Shown here: positions 25,479 to 34,613 of the stretch, piece after piece | Layout of the letters: each line of letters starts with the position of its first letter | Numbering within the stretch: position 1 is the stretch's first letter | Assembly (NCBI RefSeq): GCF_018310345.1 | Contig: NZ_JAGXBY010000009.1 | Coordinates: 1 to 64,000 of the forward strand | DNA: 64,000 nt | DNA from: Ornithinibacillus massiliensis | GTDB lineage: Bacteria; Bacillota; Bacilli; Bacillales; Amphibacillaceae | Direction of reading: 5' to 3' | Notes under the pieces: generated by a model | What the model saw: the letters and a program-made list of their open reading frames with translations, nothing else | Told to the model about the DNA's origin: nothing | The model's database searches: none | Program-made: the position numbers and the translations under genes

Positions 25479-25655
25479 AATTTATCTACTGTTATAGGAC
25501 CAATCTTTCGTAGTAACAAGTTAAATGGGGAAACTCTGAGTAACTTTATCTATAAAAGGATTGGAATATTCCCAACTATCATGTAAAAAATTAGTAAAAG
25601 ATGTTATAATAACATTAATTATCTAATAATTATAATTTTTAGGGGGATTTAGAGA

Positions 25656-26600
25656 ATGGAGAATATAAATTCAGCAAAAGAAACATTAAATCGTGTTATC
25701 TATGGTAAAGAAGATGTGGTAGATCTGTTATTTACTGCTTTATTTGCTGGGGGGCATGTTTTATTAGAAAGTGTTCCTGGAACAGGTAAAACGAAGCTTG
25801 CGAAAAGCTTTGCAAAGGTAATGGATGGTCAGTTTAGTCGTGTCCAGTTTACTCCAGATGTATTACCAAGTGATGTTACGGGTATTCGCTTCTTCAACCC
25901 AAAAACACAAGAATTTGAATTACGGGTAGGACCCGTAGTATCTAACGTATTACTCGCCGATGAGATTAACCGCGCTACTCCGAAAACCCAATCTAGTTTA
26001 TTAGAGGTAATGGAAGAGTACCAATCTACTATTGATGGTGAAACAATAAAAATTGAACCTCCATTTATCGTAATCGCTACGCAGAACCCGGTAGAAAGTA
26101 ACTATGGAACATTTCCGTTACCAGAAGCACAGTTGGACCGCTTTCTATTTAAAGTAGACATAGGATATCCAACAAAAGAGGAAGAAAAGGAAATCTTGTC
26201 CACCTATCGTACAAACGACCCATATGACGCTATTCATGCTGTATTATCACTAGAAGAAATCCGCACGATCCAACAAGAAATTAAACAAATCATGATTTCA
26301 GAAGTAGTAAATGATTATTTACTAGATTTAGTGCATGCTTCTAGAAATCATCATGAAGTGGAGTTGGGAATTTCTCCGCGTGGAATGCTTGCGTTGATGC
26401 GTGCAAGCCAAGCTCGTGCTTATTTGCAAGGAAGAGAATATGTAACACCTAATGATATTAAGACGCTTATCCCATATGTATTTGAACATCGTCTAATATT
26501 AACAATGGAAGGCTCCATTAAAAAGACTGCAGAACAAGTAGTAAAAGAAATATTAGAAGCAGTTCCAGTACCAGTTGAAGAAGGGGCAGTTTCACAATGA
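25656..26600 (+). CDS. MoxR-family AAA+ ATPase
   Basis: A 314-residue AAA+ ATPase with Walker A (ESVPGTGKTKLAKSFA at about 38-53), Walker B (LLADEINRA at about 100-108), sensor 1 (IATQNPVE at about 138-145) and the lid helix region (ISPRGMLALMRASQARA at about 235-251). MoxR proteins act with partner proteins as chaperone-like activators. Here it leads an overlapping cluster with a DUF58 protein, as in B. subtilis yeaC-yeaD. Start ATG follows AGGGGG. Confidence 0.95.
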   Translation: MENINSAKETLNRVIYGKEDVVDLLFTALFAGGHVLLESVPGTGKTKLAKSFAKVMDGQFSRVQFTPDVLPSDVTGIRFFNPKTQEFELRVGPVVSNVLLADEINRATPKTQSSLLEVMEEYQSTIDGETIKIEPPFIVIATQNPVESNYGTFPLPEAQLDRFLFKVDIGYPTKEEEKEILSTYRTNDPYDAIHAVLSLEEIRTIQQEIKQIMISEVVNDYLLDLVHASRNHHEVELGISPRGMLALMRASQARAYLQGREYVTPNDIKTLIPYVFEHRLILTMEGSIKKTAEQVVKEILEAVPVPVEEGAVSQ

Positions 26601-27814
26601 GATGGAGGAAGGAAGCGGGAACAGGGGATTCCCGAAGCTTTGAGTATATTCTTCTAGCCATATTGGTGTTCTTTATTATCGGTGTTATCTTCCGTTCTGC
26701 AGTAGTGTTTATTGCTGTTGGTATTTTTGCAGCTTATTTAATAGGTTATAAGATTTATGATAAAAGCATTGTAAGAAGTTTAAACTTAAAGAATAATACA
26801 AGAACGATTAAGCTATTCCCTGGAGAAGAAGAAAGCTTTACATTTGAGATAGAGAATAGATCTATGTTTCCACTTATCAATGGGGAATTTTCTTTTCAAA
26901 TTGGATCAGCTATTAAAGCATATACGATAGCGAAAAAAGATGAGGATTATTGGAAAGAGTTACAACTACCACTTTCCATTCTTCAGAAGAAGAAAACCGT
27001 ATTAGAGTTTCCTATTCGAGCAGAGCAACGAGGTGTAGCTAGAGTAAAAAATATTACATATGATTTTCCACACTTGCTCAATTTCAGTAGACTTCGATTA
27101 CGTTATTATAATTTTTATCAGACGGAATTTATAGTGTATCCGAAATTACTTCCAGTCAATGGGATAAACGCCGTATTTCATATGATGCCTGGAGATAGCA
27201 GATTAAATTATTCTCCATATGAGGATGTACAAAGTCCATTAGGAACACGTGATTATAGTTACAGTGACCCATTTCACAAAATAAATTGGAAAGCTACTGT
27301 AAAAACGCAAAAAATGCAGACAAATATTTATGAAAAGGTAGTGGATCGGACGTTTGTATTTATTGTTAACCTAAGTACGGAAAACGATAAAAATATGGTG
27401 AGTTTTAATAAAAATTTAGAAAATCTATTATCCTATACAGCGTATTTAAGTGAATATGCGACAAAAATGCGTATCCCATTTGAAATTTATATTAACGCTA
27501 GAAAGCCTGGTAAGATTCCATATGTTCACTTACATGAAGGAGAAGGAAAAACACACTATATGTATGCCTTAGAGATGTTAGCGCGAATACATAAGCAGGC
27601 TCCTATCTTACCATTTAATAAAATGATGTTTCAGGTTGGAAAACAATTTATAAAGCCGAAGACCATCATTTTCATCGGTGACCTTACAGGTGGTTCCATG
27701 GAAATGATGAGTTCATGGAAACAAGTGCAAAATAGTATCTATCAGGTAGTAGCAGGAGAAGGAGGCGCTGCTATTCGGCCAGTGGCAAGGGAGGCAATCA
27801 AAAATGCAACATAA
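26597..27814 (+). CDS. DUF58 domain protein (YeaD-like)
   Basis: The 405-residue protein has two N-terminal membrane segments (about 15-45), a beta-rich stretch and the DUF58 signature at about 215-230 (GTRDYSYSDPFHKINWKATVKTQ, in parts) with a von-Willebrand-like C-terminal domain. DUF58 proteins always seem to accompany MoxR ATPases; the exact activity is not established. Its ATG overlaps the MoxR stop (ATGA), and its end overlaps the next gene by 11 nt, indicating translational coupling. Confidence 0.9.
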   Translation: MRWRKEAGTGDSRSFEYILLAILVFFIIGVIFRSAVVFIAVGIFAAYLIGYKIYDKSIVRSLNLKNNTRTIKLFPGEEESFTFEIENRSMFPLINGEFSFQIGSAIKAYTIAKKDEDYWKELQLPLSILQKKKTVLEFPIRAEQRGVARVKNITYDFPHLLNFSRLRLRYYNFYQTEFIVYPKLLPVNGINAVFHMMPGDSRLNYSPYEDVQSPLGTRDYSYSDPFHKINWKATVKTQKMQTNIYEKVVDRTFVFIVNLSTENDKNMVSFNKNLENLLSYTAYLSEYATKMRIPFEIYINARKPGKIPYVHLHEGEGKTHYMYALEMLARIHKQAPILPFNKMMFQVGKQFIKPKTIIFIGDLTGGSMEMMSSWKQVQNSIYQVVAGEGGAAIRPVAREAIKNAT

Positions 27815-29015
27815 CCACCCACTTATTGCCTATGCTTATCACTTTATGTGTGAAGCGATACTCATCTTTATGATTTTCTTGCCAGTACTTTATCATCGGT
27901 ATTTTTTTGTTCCATATTGGAGTTATTTAGGGATTATCACGTTAATCTGCCTACTTTTTACGCTTCTTACATGGAAGAAAGCAAATAGGGTTATTTATTT
28001 TCTGATGGTACCTATTGTTTTTATCGCATTTTATCTATTAGACTACCCATTCTTGATTAGTATTTTCTTTAGTGTTTTACTTGTATGGAGTTATGTATTT
28101 ATTAGAATGCAACAAGTAGTAAAGAGAGAGTCGCTATATATATTATTGACTGTGATTGCTACTATTTATGTAAGTATATTTGTTCATGACAGTGAAATGA
28201 TGATATATCCATTTTTACAATTTGTTTTGTTGTTTTTGGGGTATATTTCTAGTCATTTGGTACATGTTGGAAAAAATGATAGAAAGGATATAGATCGAAA
28301 AATACCGTTCTACTTTCTTTGTCTACTAGCTGGTGGTGCAGTGTTATCTTTTGTTGCATATCCTGCTCTTAGCTATATGACAGTTGCAATCTGGACTGGC
28401 ATAATAAACTTAGTGGGAGGTACGATTCTTGGTTTCTCTAACTTACTAAGCTTTTGGCAAGTGGAAAAGCGAGGATGGCCAGAGCAGTCATCAGAAGAAG
28501 CCAAACTTAATGCGGAATTTGAAAACAGGCTGCCAGAGTATAATGTAATAGAAGAAATTACAGGGTTAGTTGTTTTAGCAGTCGGGTTACTATTAATTAT
28601 TGTCCTCGTGTTAGTTATAGTGATGATATTAAAGAATCAAGTGAAGAAGCGTTTAGAAAAATCGCTAGTTGACCTTAGAAAACCACAAAGTCCGATTCAA
28701 ATCCATCGAGAGGAATCACAAGAAGAAAGCATTCGAATATCGTTATTTAATCGAAAAAAACCGTTACCTGATAATCCTATTAGGAAGATGGTCTTACAAT
28801 TTGAAAAAAAAGCTGTTAAATATAACAAGGGTAGAGAACCGTACGAGACCGTTGAGGATTGGTTTCATCGTGTCGGGATAGATGCTAATTTTAATATATA
28901 TCAACGGGTTCGCTATGGAAACCAGCAAGTAAATGAAGAGGACCAACAGATATTAAAGAAGCAATTAAAGATGGTGGAAGATGTTCTATTTGATAAAAAA
29001 TCGTTACGGAGATGA
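27804..29015 (+). CDS. Polytopic membrane protein, first of two paralogues
   Basis: A 403-residue protein with about six N-terminal membrane helices (1-200), a short outer loop, one more helix (about 250-273) and a cytoplasmic C-terminal domain from about 320. The C-terminal pattern NPIRKMVLQFEKKAVKYNKG followed by ETVEDWFHRVG resembles the DUF4129 tail of YebA-type transglutaminase proteins, but no transglutaminase Cys-His-Asp domain is present. It starts inside the end of the DUF58 gene. It shares start motif (YAYHFMCEAI) and tail with the next gene, so the two arose by tandem duplication. Confidence 0.75.
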   Translation: MQHNHPLIAYAYHFMCEAILIFMIFLPVLYHRYFFVPYWSYLGIITLICLLFTLLTWKKANRVIYFLMVPIVFIAFYLLDYPFLISIFFSVLLVWSYVFIRMQQVVKRESLYILLTVIATIYVSIFVHDSEMMIYPFLQFVLLFLGYISSHLVHVGKNDRKDIDRKIPFYFLCLLAGGAVLSFVAYPALSYMTVAIWTGIINLVGGTILGFSNLLSFWQVEKRGWPEQSSEEAKLNAEFENRLPEYNVIEEITGLVVLAVGLLLIIVLVLVIVMILKNQVKKRLEKSLVDLRKPQSPIQIHREESQEESIRISLFNRKKPLPDNPIRKMVLQFEKKAVKYNKGREPYETVEDWFHRVGIDANFNIYQRVRYGNQQVNEEDQQILKKQLKMVEDVLFDKKSLRR

Positions 29016-30238
29016 CAACATTGCACTTAAAACAGTTTTATGTAACCTATGCATACCATTTTATGAGTGAGGCAATCATCATATATTTAGTTTTATTACC
29101 ATTCTCTTACTCTTATTATGAGAATGTTTCGATGTGGAGCTATCTAGGAATTACTATAGGGGCTGCCTTGGTGTATTCTTTCATCTCTAAATATATAACA
29201 AATTATGCACCATATTTGATTTCATTACCATTTCTACTCCTACTATTTTACTTCGTTGGTTATCCCTTACTATTAAGTATCATATTTTCAGGATTATTCG
29301 TATGGCGGTATATTGCCATTCGAAGTAATGCATTTATTGGAAATGAAGCAACTTACGTCGGAGCGACCATTTTGCTTAGCTTGCTTGGATTATTTATTAC
29401 ACGTAATTTTGAAGTAATTAATTTCCTTATTGTCCAGATTGCTATTGTTCTATTAGGCTATATTCTAAGTCATTTATTCGTTATCGAAATGGAAAAACGA
29501 AGAGCAATAAATCGTTCAGAGTGGTTTAAATGGGGAAGTTTTTTTGCTATCGTAATTGGAGCTGTTTATATGCTATCAGACTTTGTGACAACGATGACAG
29601 CAAGTCTATGGAGTGGATTAGGTAATGTATTAACTATATTGGTAGGGGGGATAGCTCGCTTTTTTGAATTCCTTGGATTAAGTGCTTTCTTTAATAAAGG
29701 AATTAGTGAAATGGAACCTATTGAAATAGGTGGTTTTGAAAAAGAAGAAGCGGGGGAAATGCCTGTTTTCGAACAGCGTGAAGGTATTAGTATGGATGTT
29801 ATCATGTTTGGCTTGCTGGGAATTATTATCATTGCCTTTGTCATTATCTTATATAAAGCAATTAAGGAAAGAGCAAAAGATGTGGAGCATGATGAAGCTT
29901 TGGGATTTGAAATTAGAGAGGAAGAATTAGCTAGTTATAAGAGTAGTAGTAATAAAGGAAAAGGGAGAAAAGCAAAAAAACCAAGTAACCCAATTAGAAG
30001 ATTAGTTTATGATTTTGAAAAGAAAGCAGCTAAATTAGACCTTGCAAGGCTACATCATGAGTCCATCGAGAATTGGTTTCATCGTATAGGTCTAGAAGCG
30101 GATCTACAAGTTTACCAAAAGGTTCGATACGGGGACTTGAACACTTCAGCCGAAGAAGAACAAGAATTAAGAGATACGTTAAAGCAATTTGCGCAGTATT
30201 TAGAAACGCACAAGGAAAATGAACTAGAAAAAGAATGA
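29012..30238 (+). CDS. Polytopic membrane protein, second of two paralogues
   Basis: A 408-residue paralogue of the preceding gene: YAYHFMSEAIIIYLVLLPF at the start, the same arrangement of helices, and the tail NPIRRLVYDFEKKAAKLDLA, then SIENWFHRIGLEADLQVYQK. It overlaps the upstream stop by ATGA. Together the pair takes the place of the single YebA-like transglutaminase gene that follows MoxR-DUF58 in B. subtilis, suggesting a hetero-oligomeric membrane partner of the MoxR/DUF58 system. Biochemical role unknown. Confidence 0.75.
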   Translation: MTTLHLKQFYVTYAYHFMSEAIIIYLVLLPFSYSYYENVSMWSYLGITIGAALVYSFISKYITNYAPYLISLPFLLLLFYFVGYPLLLSIIFSGLFVWRYIAIRSNAFIGNEATYVGATILLSLLGLFITRNFEVINFLIVQIAIVLLGYILSHLFVIEMEKRRAINRSEWFKWGSFFAIVIGAVYMLSDFVTTMTASLWSGLGNVLTILVGGIARFFEFLGLSAFFNKGISEMEPIEIGGFEKEEAGEMPVFEQREGISMDVIMFGLLGIIIIAFVIILYKAIKERAKDVEHDEALGFEIREEELASYKSSSNKGKGRKAKKPSNPIRRLVYDFEKKAAKLDLARLHHESIENWFHRIGLEADLQVYQKVRYGDLNTSAEEEQELRDTLKQFAQYLETHKENELEKE

Positions 30239-30267
30239 TAAATATGGCATAATATAAATAGAAAGTT

Positions 30268-30380
30268 TTCTAGGGTTCCGCCAAATTAGGGTCTGGTCCG
30301 AGAGAAAACGCACGAAAGTGTACACGGAGGGACAAAAGCCCGGGAGGATATCGATGATATCTTCACCGGGCTTTTTTTAT
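30268..30380 (+). promoter_or_regulatory. Guanidine-I riboswitch (ykkC class)
   Basis: The aptamer has the hallmark segments CTAGGGTTCCG (30270-30280), CTGGTCCGAGAG (about 30293-30304), ACACGGAGGGACAAAAGCCCGGGAG (in two parts, about 30322-30346). The expression platform is a terminator in which AGCCCGG pairs with CCGGGCT (to about 30371), with inner GATATC/GATATC pairing, ending in a T-run. Guanidinium binding disrupts this terminator. The SMR genes behind it are the classical ykkC regulon. Confidence 0.95.
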
Positions 30381-30451
30381 ATGGTGTAGTAACAAATAAG
30401 CAATGGATGTCTTACAAGCATTCTTGTGCTTTTCTTAAGGGGATGATAATA

Positions 30452-30793
30452 GTGAATAAGTATTGGAATTTAGTATGGCTAGGTGTGATATTTGAGATTG
30501 GTTGGGTTGTCGGCTTAAAGCATGCCGATACAGCGTTAACATGGGGATTAACAATCATAGCTATTTACATTAGTATGCATGCACTAGTAGTCGCATCGAG
30601 TAAATTACCGACCGGTACTACTTATGCTGTATTTACAGGAATGGGAACGGCGGGAACCGTATGTGTTGAAATGGTTGTATTTGGGGAACCTTTTCAGCTC
30701 ATAAAGGTAGGATTAATTGCTTTACTATTAGTTGGTGTTATTGGCTTAAAAGTAGTCACAAAGCCAGTTGATAAGGAAGGGGAGCAATCATAA
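30452..30793 (+). CDS. SMR-family guanidinium exporter subunit 1
   Basis: A small multidrug resistance protein, about 113 residues with four membrane helices. The essential glutamate is in IFEIGWVVGLKHA (about residue 13), and the Gdx-type helix 2-3 pattern ALVVASSKLPTGTTYAVFTGMGTAGT is present. GTG 30452 follows AAGGGGATGA. An upstream in-frame ATG (30407) has no site. The guanidine-I riboswitch in front makes it a guanidinium exporter (Gdx) subunit, paired with the next gene. Confidence 0.92.
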   Translation: MNKYWNLVWLGVIFEIGWVVGLKHADTALTWGLTIIAIYISMHALVVASSKLPTGTTYAVFTGMGTAGTVCVEMVVFGEPFQLIKVGLIALLLVGVIGLKVVTKPVDKEGEQS

Positions 30794-31107
30794 TGGAATG
30801 GATATATCTTGTCATTGCAGGTGTTGGAGAAGTAGTTGGTGTTACCGGGATTAGCCAAGTCAATAAGAAGAAAAGTGTTGCTAGTTTTTCGTTATTGATT
30901 GGTGGTTTTTCCTTAAGCTTTGTCCTTTTAGCTATCGCTATGCAATCGATTTCTATGGGGACAGCATATGCCGTTTGGACCGGTATCGGTACTGTTGGTA
31001 GTGTTTTAGTTGGGATGATTTTTTATCATGAATCAAAGGATTACTTACGGATCCTATTTATTTGTATGGTACTTACTGCAGCAGTTGGATTAAAGCTGAT
31101 ATCCTAG
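30793..31107 (+). CDS. SMR-family guanidinium exporter subunit 2
   Basis: A 104-residue SMR protein whose ATG overlaps the previous stop (TAATG). Four helices, with Glu13 in the helix-1 motif VIAGVGEVVGVTGI and SMGTAYAVWTGIGTVGSV in helix 3. Paired SMR genes behind ykkC riboswitches assemble as heterodimers in several Firmicutes. The last 18 nt overlap the convergent crcB gene's 3' end. Confidence 0.92.
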   Translation: MEWIYLVIAGVGEVVGVTGISQVNKKKSVASFSLLIGGFSLSFVLLAIAMQSISMGTAYAVWTGIGTVGSVLVGMIFYHESKDYLRILFICMVLTAAVGLKLIS

Positions 31108-31446
31108 CACAAATAGTGTGATGAAAACAGCTAAAATAGTAATCAGTAAGGAAGTCAAACTATACGCTACGGCTGTTTTGTAGTTCTTTGAAAGTAGTAA
31201 TTGAATGACTTCATTTCCAAATGTTGAGAAGGTCGTATAGGCACCACAAAAGCCTATGCCTAGTAATGACCATAGAGCTTCCGTTAAAACATGAATAGAA
31301 TAAAAATAAATCGTGATCGCTAGTAAAATGGAACCGGTAATATTAGCGATCCAGGTACCAATCAATCGTTTATTCAGTTTCTGAGAAATATAAAAACGGA
31401 GGATGCTACCAATAAATCCTCCTAAACAAATAAACATGATATTCAT
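31090..31446 (-). CDS. crcB: Fluoride channel CrcB/Fluc, copy 2
   Basis: A 118-residue four-helix protein of the Fluc family, which exports fluoride passively as a dual-topology or paired channel. Motifs GGFIGSILRFYISQ at the N-terminus and GFCGAYTTFSTFGNEVIQLL (about 67-86), with the conserved TTFSTF phenylalanines lining the pore, are visible. It follows copy 1 after 8 nt. Two unequal copies suggest a heterodimeric channel. It is the last gene of the zinc-transport operon and overlaps the SMR gene tail to tail. No fluoride riboswitch was seen. Confidence 0.92.
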   Translation of the reverse strand: MNIMFICLGGFIGSILRFYISQKLNKRLIGTWIANITGSILLAITIYFYSIHVLTEALWSLLGIGFCGAYTTFSTFGNEVIQLLLSKNYKTAVAYSLTSLLITILAVFITLFVLGYQL

Positions 31447-31454
31447 ATAGATTC

Positions 31455-31844
31455 CTACCTTTTAACATGAGCAACACGATATCCGATATAACAACATAGT
31501 AAGCCACCGCCTACGCTACATAGTACATAGGTAATAGCGAGTAAATAGCTTTGATAAACTAGTTGGATTGTTTCTACTGCAAAAGTAGAAAAGGTGGTAA
31601 AAGCACCAATTAATCCAGTGCTAAGTCCTGTGAATACAATAGTTGACAGTCTACTTTTCATGAATGCATTGTGAAGTAGATAGCTTAGAAAGAAGCAGCC
31701 AATTAAATTGGCCAGTAAGGTGCCAAAAGGGAATAGATAGGCACTAGTAAATAGCACTGAAACCATATACCTACCTAAAGCACCGAGCATGCCACCAATG
31801 CCTACAGCAAGATAAAGCTTTATACGGTTTGGCATTCTGGGCAT
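31455..31844 (-). CDS. crcB: Fluoride channel CrcB/Fluc, copy 1
   Basis: A 129-residue Fluc-family protein. GIGGMLGALGRYMVSVLF near the N-terminus, NLIGCFFLSYLL and GLSTGLIGAFTTFSTFAVET (about 72-92) are the family signatures. The start at 31844 lies inside the last codons of the zur gene (25-nt overlap); a second ATG three codons on is an alternative, and neither has a strong ribosome binding site, so coupling to zur is likely. Partner of copy 2. Confidence 0.9.
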   Translation of the reverse strand: MPRMPNRIKLYLAVGIGGMLGALGRYMVSVLFTSAYLFPFGTLLANLIGCFFLSYLLHNAFMKSRLSTIVFTGLSTGLIGAFTTFSTFAVETIQLVYQSYLLAITYVLCSVGGGLLCCYIGYRVAHVKR

Positions 31845-32233
31845 AACCCGTAAATCTCAAATTTATGGTCTTCAATTTCGTAGTTAGATAGGGATCTTCT
31901 AACATCATCCATTGGACATACTTCAATCTCTTTTGTCTTCCCACAATCCTTGCAAATAAAGTGGTGATGATGGTGACTAGCACATTTCATACGAAAATGC
32001 TTCTCACCATTTAATTCTGTTACTTCTAATATACCAACTTCATTATACAAGTGCAGATTACGATAAATTGTATCAAAGCTAATACCTTCATATGTTTCTT
32101 CTAAATGCTGAATCAGCTCTTTCGCTGTACGATAGCCATCTGCATTTTCAAAGTAGGTTAAAATATCTTTTCTTTTTCCAGTAGTTTTATAGCCTTTTTC
32201 CTTTAATAATTCAATTGCTTCCGAGGTATTCAT
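31820..32233 (-). CDS. zur: Fur-family metalloregulator, probably Zur
   Basis: A 137-residue Fur-family repressor. The winged helix is at about 10-75 (KRKDILTYF, then YEGISFDTIYRNLHLYNEVGIL) and the dimerisation domain carries a His cluster (CASHHHHHF) and two CxxC structural zinc sites (CKDCGK near 94-99 and CPEC at the C-terminus). Its position behind znuC-znuB in one operon points to zinc-responsive repression (Zur) rather than iron. It overlaps znuB by 4 nt. A Zur-box-like site lies at 34410-34424. Confidence 0.88.
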   Translation of the reverse strand: MNTSEAIELLKEKGYKTTGKRKDILTYFENADGYRTAKELIQHLEETYEGISFDTIYRNLHLYNEVGILEVTELNGEKHFRMKCASHHHHHFICKDCGKTKEIEVCPMDDVRRSLSNYEIEDHKFEIYGLCPECQTV

Positions 32234-33078
32234 TGCTTAGCCCCCATTTTTGATTCTTGTAGTCGTTTATAGGCGATGCTTAATAGTAATATTATAATCG
32301 CTACCATAACAATGGTACCACCAGGTGGGATATTTAAATAATAACCAGAGATTAATCCTATCATAACAGCTAATTCACCAAATGCAATAGCTAAAAACAT
32401 CATTTGTTTAAAACCTTTTGCAATGCGCATGCTAGCAGCAACTGGTAAAGTCATTAAAGCAGATACTAATAATACACCTACAATTTGAATGGAACCAGCA
32501 ATTACTAGAGCAGTTAAGATTATAAATAATAGATGTATTTGTTTCGAGTGAATTCCAGAAACCTTAGAATGTTCTTCGTCAAAGGATAGGGTAAATAGTT
32601 CTTTGTAAAAGATTGTAATAATAAATAATACAAAGACAGTAATAATTAAAATCGTAAAAAAGTCTGATTTACTAACAGCTGATGCAGAACCAAAGAGGTA
32701 ATTCATCAGTTCCGTATTAAAACCGTCCGCTAATGCAATAAATATTACACTTAATCCTACTCCCCCAGAGAGGATAATTGGTATTGCGATTTCTTGATAT
32801 GCTTTATAGACACTGCGTAATTTTTCTATGAAAATAGAACCAAGAACGGAAAAAAGTAACCCACCATATAATGGTGGTAGCATGTAAAATGCAAATTTCT
32901 TTTCTATAAATAGAGAAAAAGCAATTCCTGATAATGTAACATGGGATAAAGCATCTGCAATCAATGATAGCCTTCTAACAACAATGAAGGTTCCTAGAAG
33001 TGGTGCAATAATTCCAATCAAAATCCCAGTTAAAAAAGTTTGTCTTAAAAAATCATATGTCATTAAATCTGCTATCAT
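32230..33078 (-). CDS. znuB: Zinc ABC transporter permease
   Basis: A 282-residue ABC-3 family membrane permease with about eight helices. Family signatures include GILIGIIAPLLGTFIVVRRLSLIADALSHVTLSG (in parts) near the N-terminus and SIQIVGVLLVSALMTLPVAAS (about 192-212). Family members import Zn2+ or Mn2+. It sits between the ATPase and zur genes, which argues for zinc. No substrate-binding lipoprotein gene is present in the operon. Confidence 0.92.
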   Translation of the reverse strand: MIADLMTYDFLRQTFLTGILIGIIAPLLGTFIVVRRLSLIADALSHVTLSGIAFSLFIEKKFAFYMLPPLYGGLLFSVLGSIFIEKLRSVYKAYQEIAIPIILSGGVGLSVIFIALADGFNTELMNYLFGSASAVSKSDFFTILIITVFVLFIITIFYKELFTLSFDEEHSKVSGIHSKQIHLLFIILTALVIAGSIQIVGVLLVSALMTLPVAASMRIAKGFKQMMFLAIAFGELAVMIGLISGYYLNIPPGGTIVMVAIIILLLSIAYKRLQESKMGAKQ

Positions 33079-33094
33079 TAGTTCTCCTCCAACA

Positions 33095-33856
33095 TTAATG
33101 GTCGTGTGAGACGATACTCACCGGGTGACCATACAGTTTTGACATCTCTTTATCTGTTAAGTTTGCATATTCTTCTGGCTTACCATGGAAATGAAGGGTC
33201 TTATTTAAGCATACAATATCAGTCGCATACTTAGTCATTGTCCCGGTATCATGTGTTACAAGGAGCAATGTAATTCCCTTCGTTTGATTCAACTCATGTA
33301 ATAATTCGTAGAAGCGTTGAACATTCTCTGAGTCGATTCCCACTGTAGGCTCATCTAATATTAGTAGTTCAGGCTCGCTCACTAATGCACGGGCTATGAA
33401 AATTCGCTGCTGCTGACCACCTGATAAATTCCCGATATTTTGATGAGTGTATTCACTCATCCCAACTGCCTCAATAGCAGCCAAGATTTTTTCTTTATCT
33501 TTCTGTTTAAAAAATTTAAAGTAACCAACCTTACCTGTTAGTCCTGTCGAAACGACTTCATATACCGTTGCAGGGAAGCCTTTATTAAAGGAATTGGATT
33601 TTTGAGAAACGAAACCAATTTTACTCCATTCTTTAAATTCTTCCATTGGCTTGTCAAACAGGGTTACAGTTCCACGGTCAGGCTTTGTAATCCCTAGTAT
33701 AATTTTAATAAGTGTTGTCTTTCCTCCGCCATTTGGGCCAAGCAGGCCAACAAAAGCTCCCTTAGGTAGCTCGAAATTGACATCTTGAAGTATGGCGGTT
33801 CTTTTTTCATAGGAATGACTAATATTCTTTAATGAAATAATGGAATGATTACTCAT
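33095..33856 (-). CDS. znuC: Zinc ABC transporter ATP-binding protein
   Basis: A 253-residue ABC ATPase with Walker A GPNGGGKTT (about 39-47), Q-loop SQKSN (about 85), signature LSGGQQQR (about 140-147), Walker B LLILDEPTVGID and the H-loop VTHD. It powers the ZnuB permease encoded next. First gene of the znuC-znuB-zur-crcB-crcB operon on the minus strand. The C-terminal His-Asp-His is notable for a zinc system but not diagnostic. Confidence 0.93.
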   Translation of the reverse strand: MSNHSIISLKNISHSYEKRTAILQDVNFELPKGAFVGLLGPNGGGKTTLIKIILGITKPDRGTVTLFDKPMEEFKEWSKIGFVSQKSNSFNKGFPATVYEVVSTGLTGKVGYFKFFKQKDKEKILAAIEAVGMSEYTHQNIGNLSGGQQQRIFIARALVSEPELLILDEPTVGIDSENVQRFYELLHELNQTKGITLLLVTHDTGTMTKYATDIVCLNKTLHFHGKPEEYANLTDKEMSKLYGHPVSIVSHDH

Positions 33857-34611
33857 ATATTAAGCGTCCTTTCATTGACTTGCTTTATGATAATACTGAT
33901 AGAATAGGAAATAATCCTTGTTACTATGAGTATTTTTTGTTCGCGATTCGATAGGTTTAGTACTCAACACCAAGATAGTTTTGGATAGTCTTACATACTA
34001 TACTCGACTAGGTCTACTCAAATATGATATATTGTACACCACTTACTAGTGCTTGTGTATTAATAAATCTCTCTGAAGGCAATACTCATGCTGACGATAC
34101 ATTATAGGGTTTACATTCTAATACGAGTTGCTCAGTAAACTATTCCGTATCCATTCCTAATCTGTAGGAATGGACTATGATTATTGCAACTATCACTATA
34201 AAACCTTCGAATACTTATTTTCATATAAATAAACCTTCTAGCACGAGCTAAATCGGTCTTTTGTTTTGGTCATTAGTTGCATGCGTATTGATGTTTGAAA
34301 TAATTTAAAAGATTAATTTGCTAGTGTGAATTACTATAGTAATATGCTCTGATTTAAAACCTTATCCTGTAGTAAATATATCATATCGTAACAAATGTCA
34401 TTTTGTAAATAGGAATGATTACGATTAATGAATTTGTATCTTTTTTGTAATGTACCACGAACTCCGCTAACCTATTCGAATTACTAGTCAAGGATGTGGG
34501 GAAGTCTTAGAAAAAATTATGGAATTCTTGAATTGGTTATTGCGAAATATCAGAATTTATTTTATAGTTAGTATAGATGGATAGGAGACTGTCCTTAATT
34601 TTTTACCATAA
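33857..34611. other. Gene-free divergent region between znuC and fadN
   Basis: About 750 nt of very AT-rich sequence with no frame that has a start, ribosome binding site and length to support a gene. A zinc-binding lipoprotein gene, which would be expected near znuCB, is not here in any frame. It holds the candidate Zur box (34410-34424), and the FadR operator lies just past its right edge (34614-34631). Confidence 0.6.
34410..34424. promoter_or_regulatory. Candidate Zur box
   Basis: TAGGAAT-G-ATTACGA: the right half matches the Bacillus Zur half-site ATTACGA exactly, and the left half matches TCGTAAT at five of seven positions. Flanking AAA and TTAA extend the match. It lies about 550 nt from the znuC start, so either the leader is long or the site serves something else. 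Confidence 0.4.
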
Positions 34612-34613
34612 AA

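Noticed and set aside
25232..25513. Arg- and Ser-rich 93-codon frame after the CNNM/CBS gene
   Set aside because: It starts inside the upstream gene, runs through its terminator and array 3, and has no ribosome binding site.
33857..34611. Hidden znuA gene upstream of znuC
   Set aside because: No frame of adequate length, lipobox or ribosome binding site on either strand; stop codons are dense in all frames.
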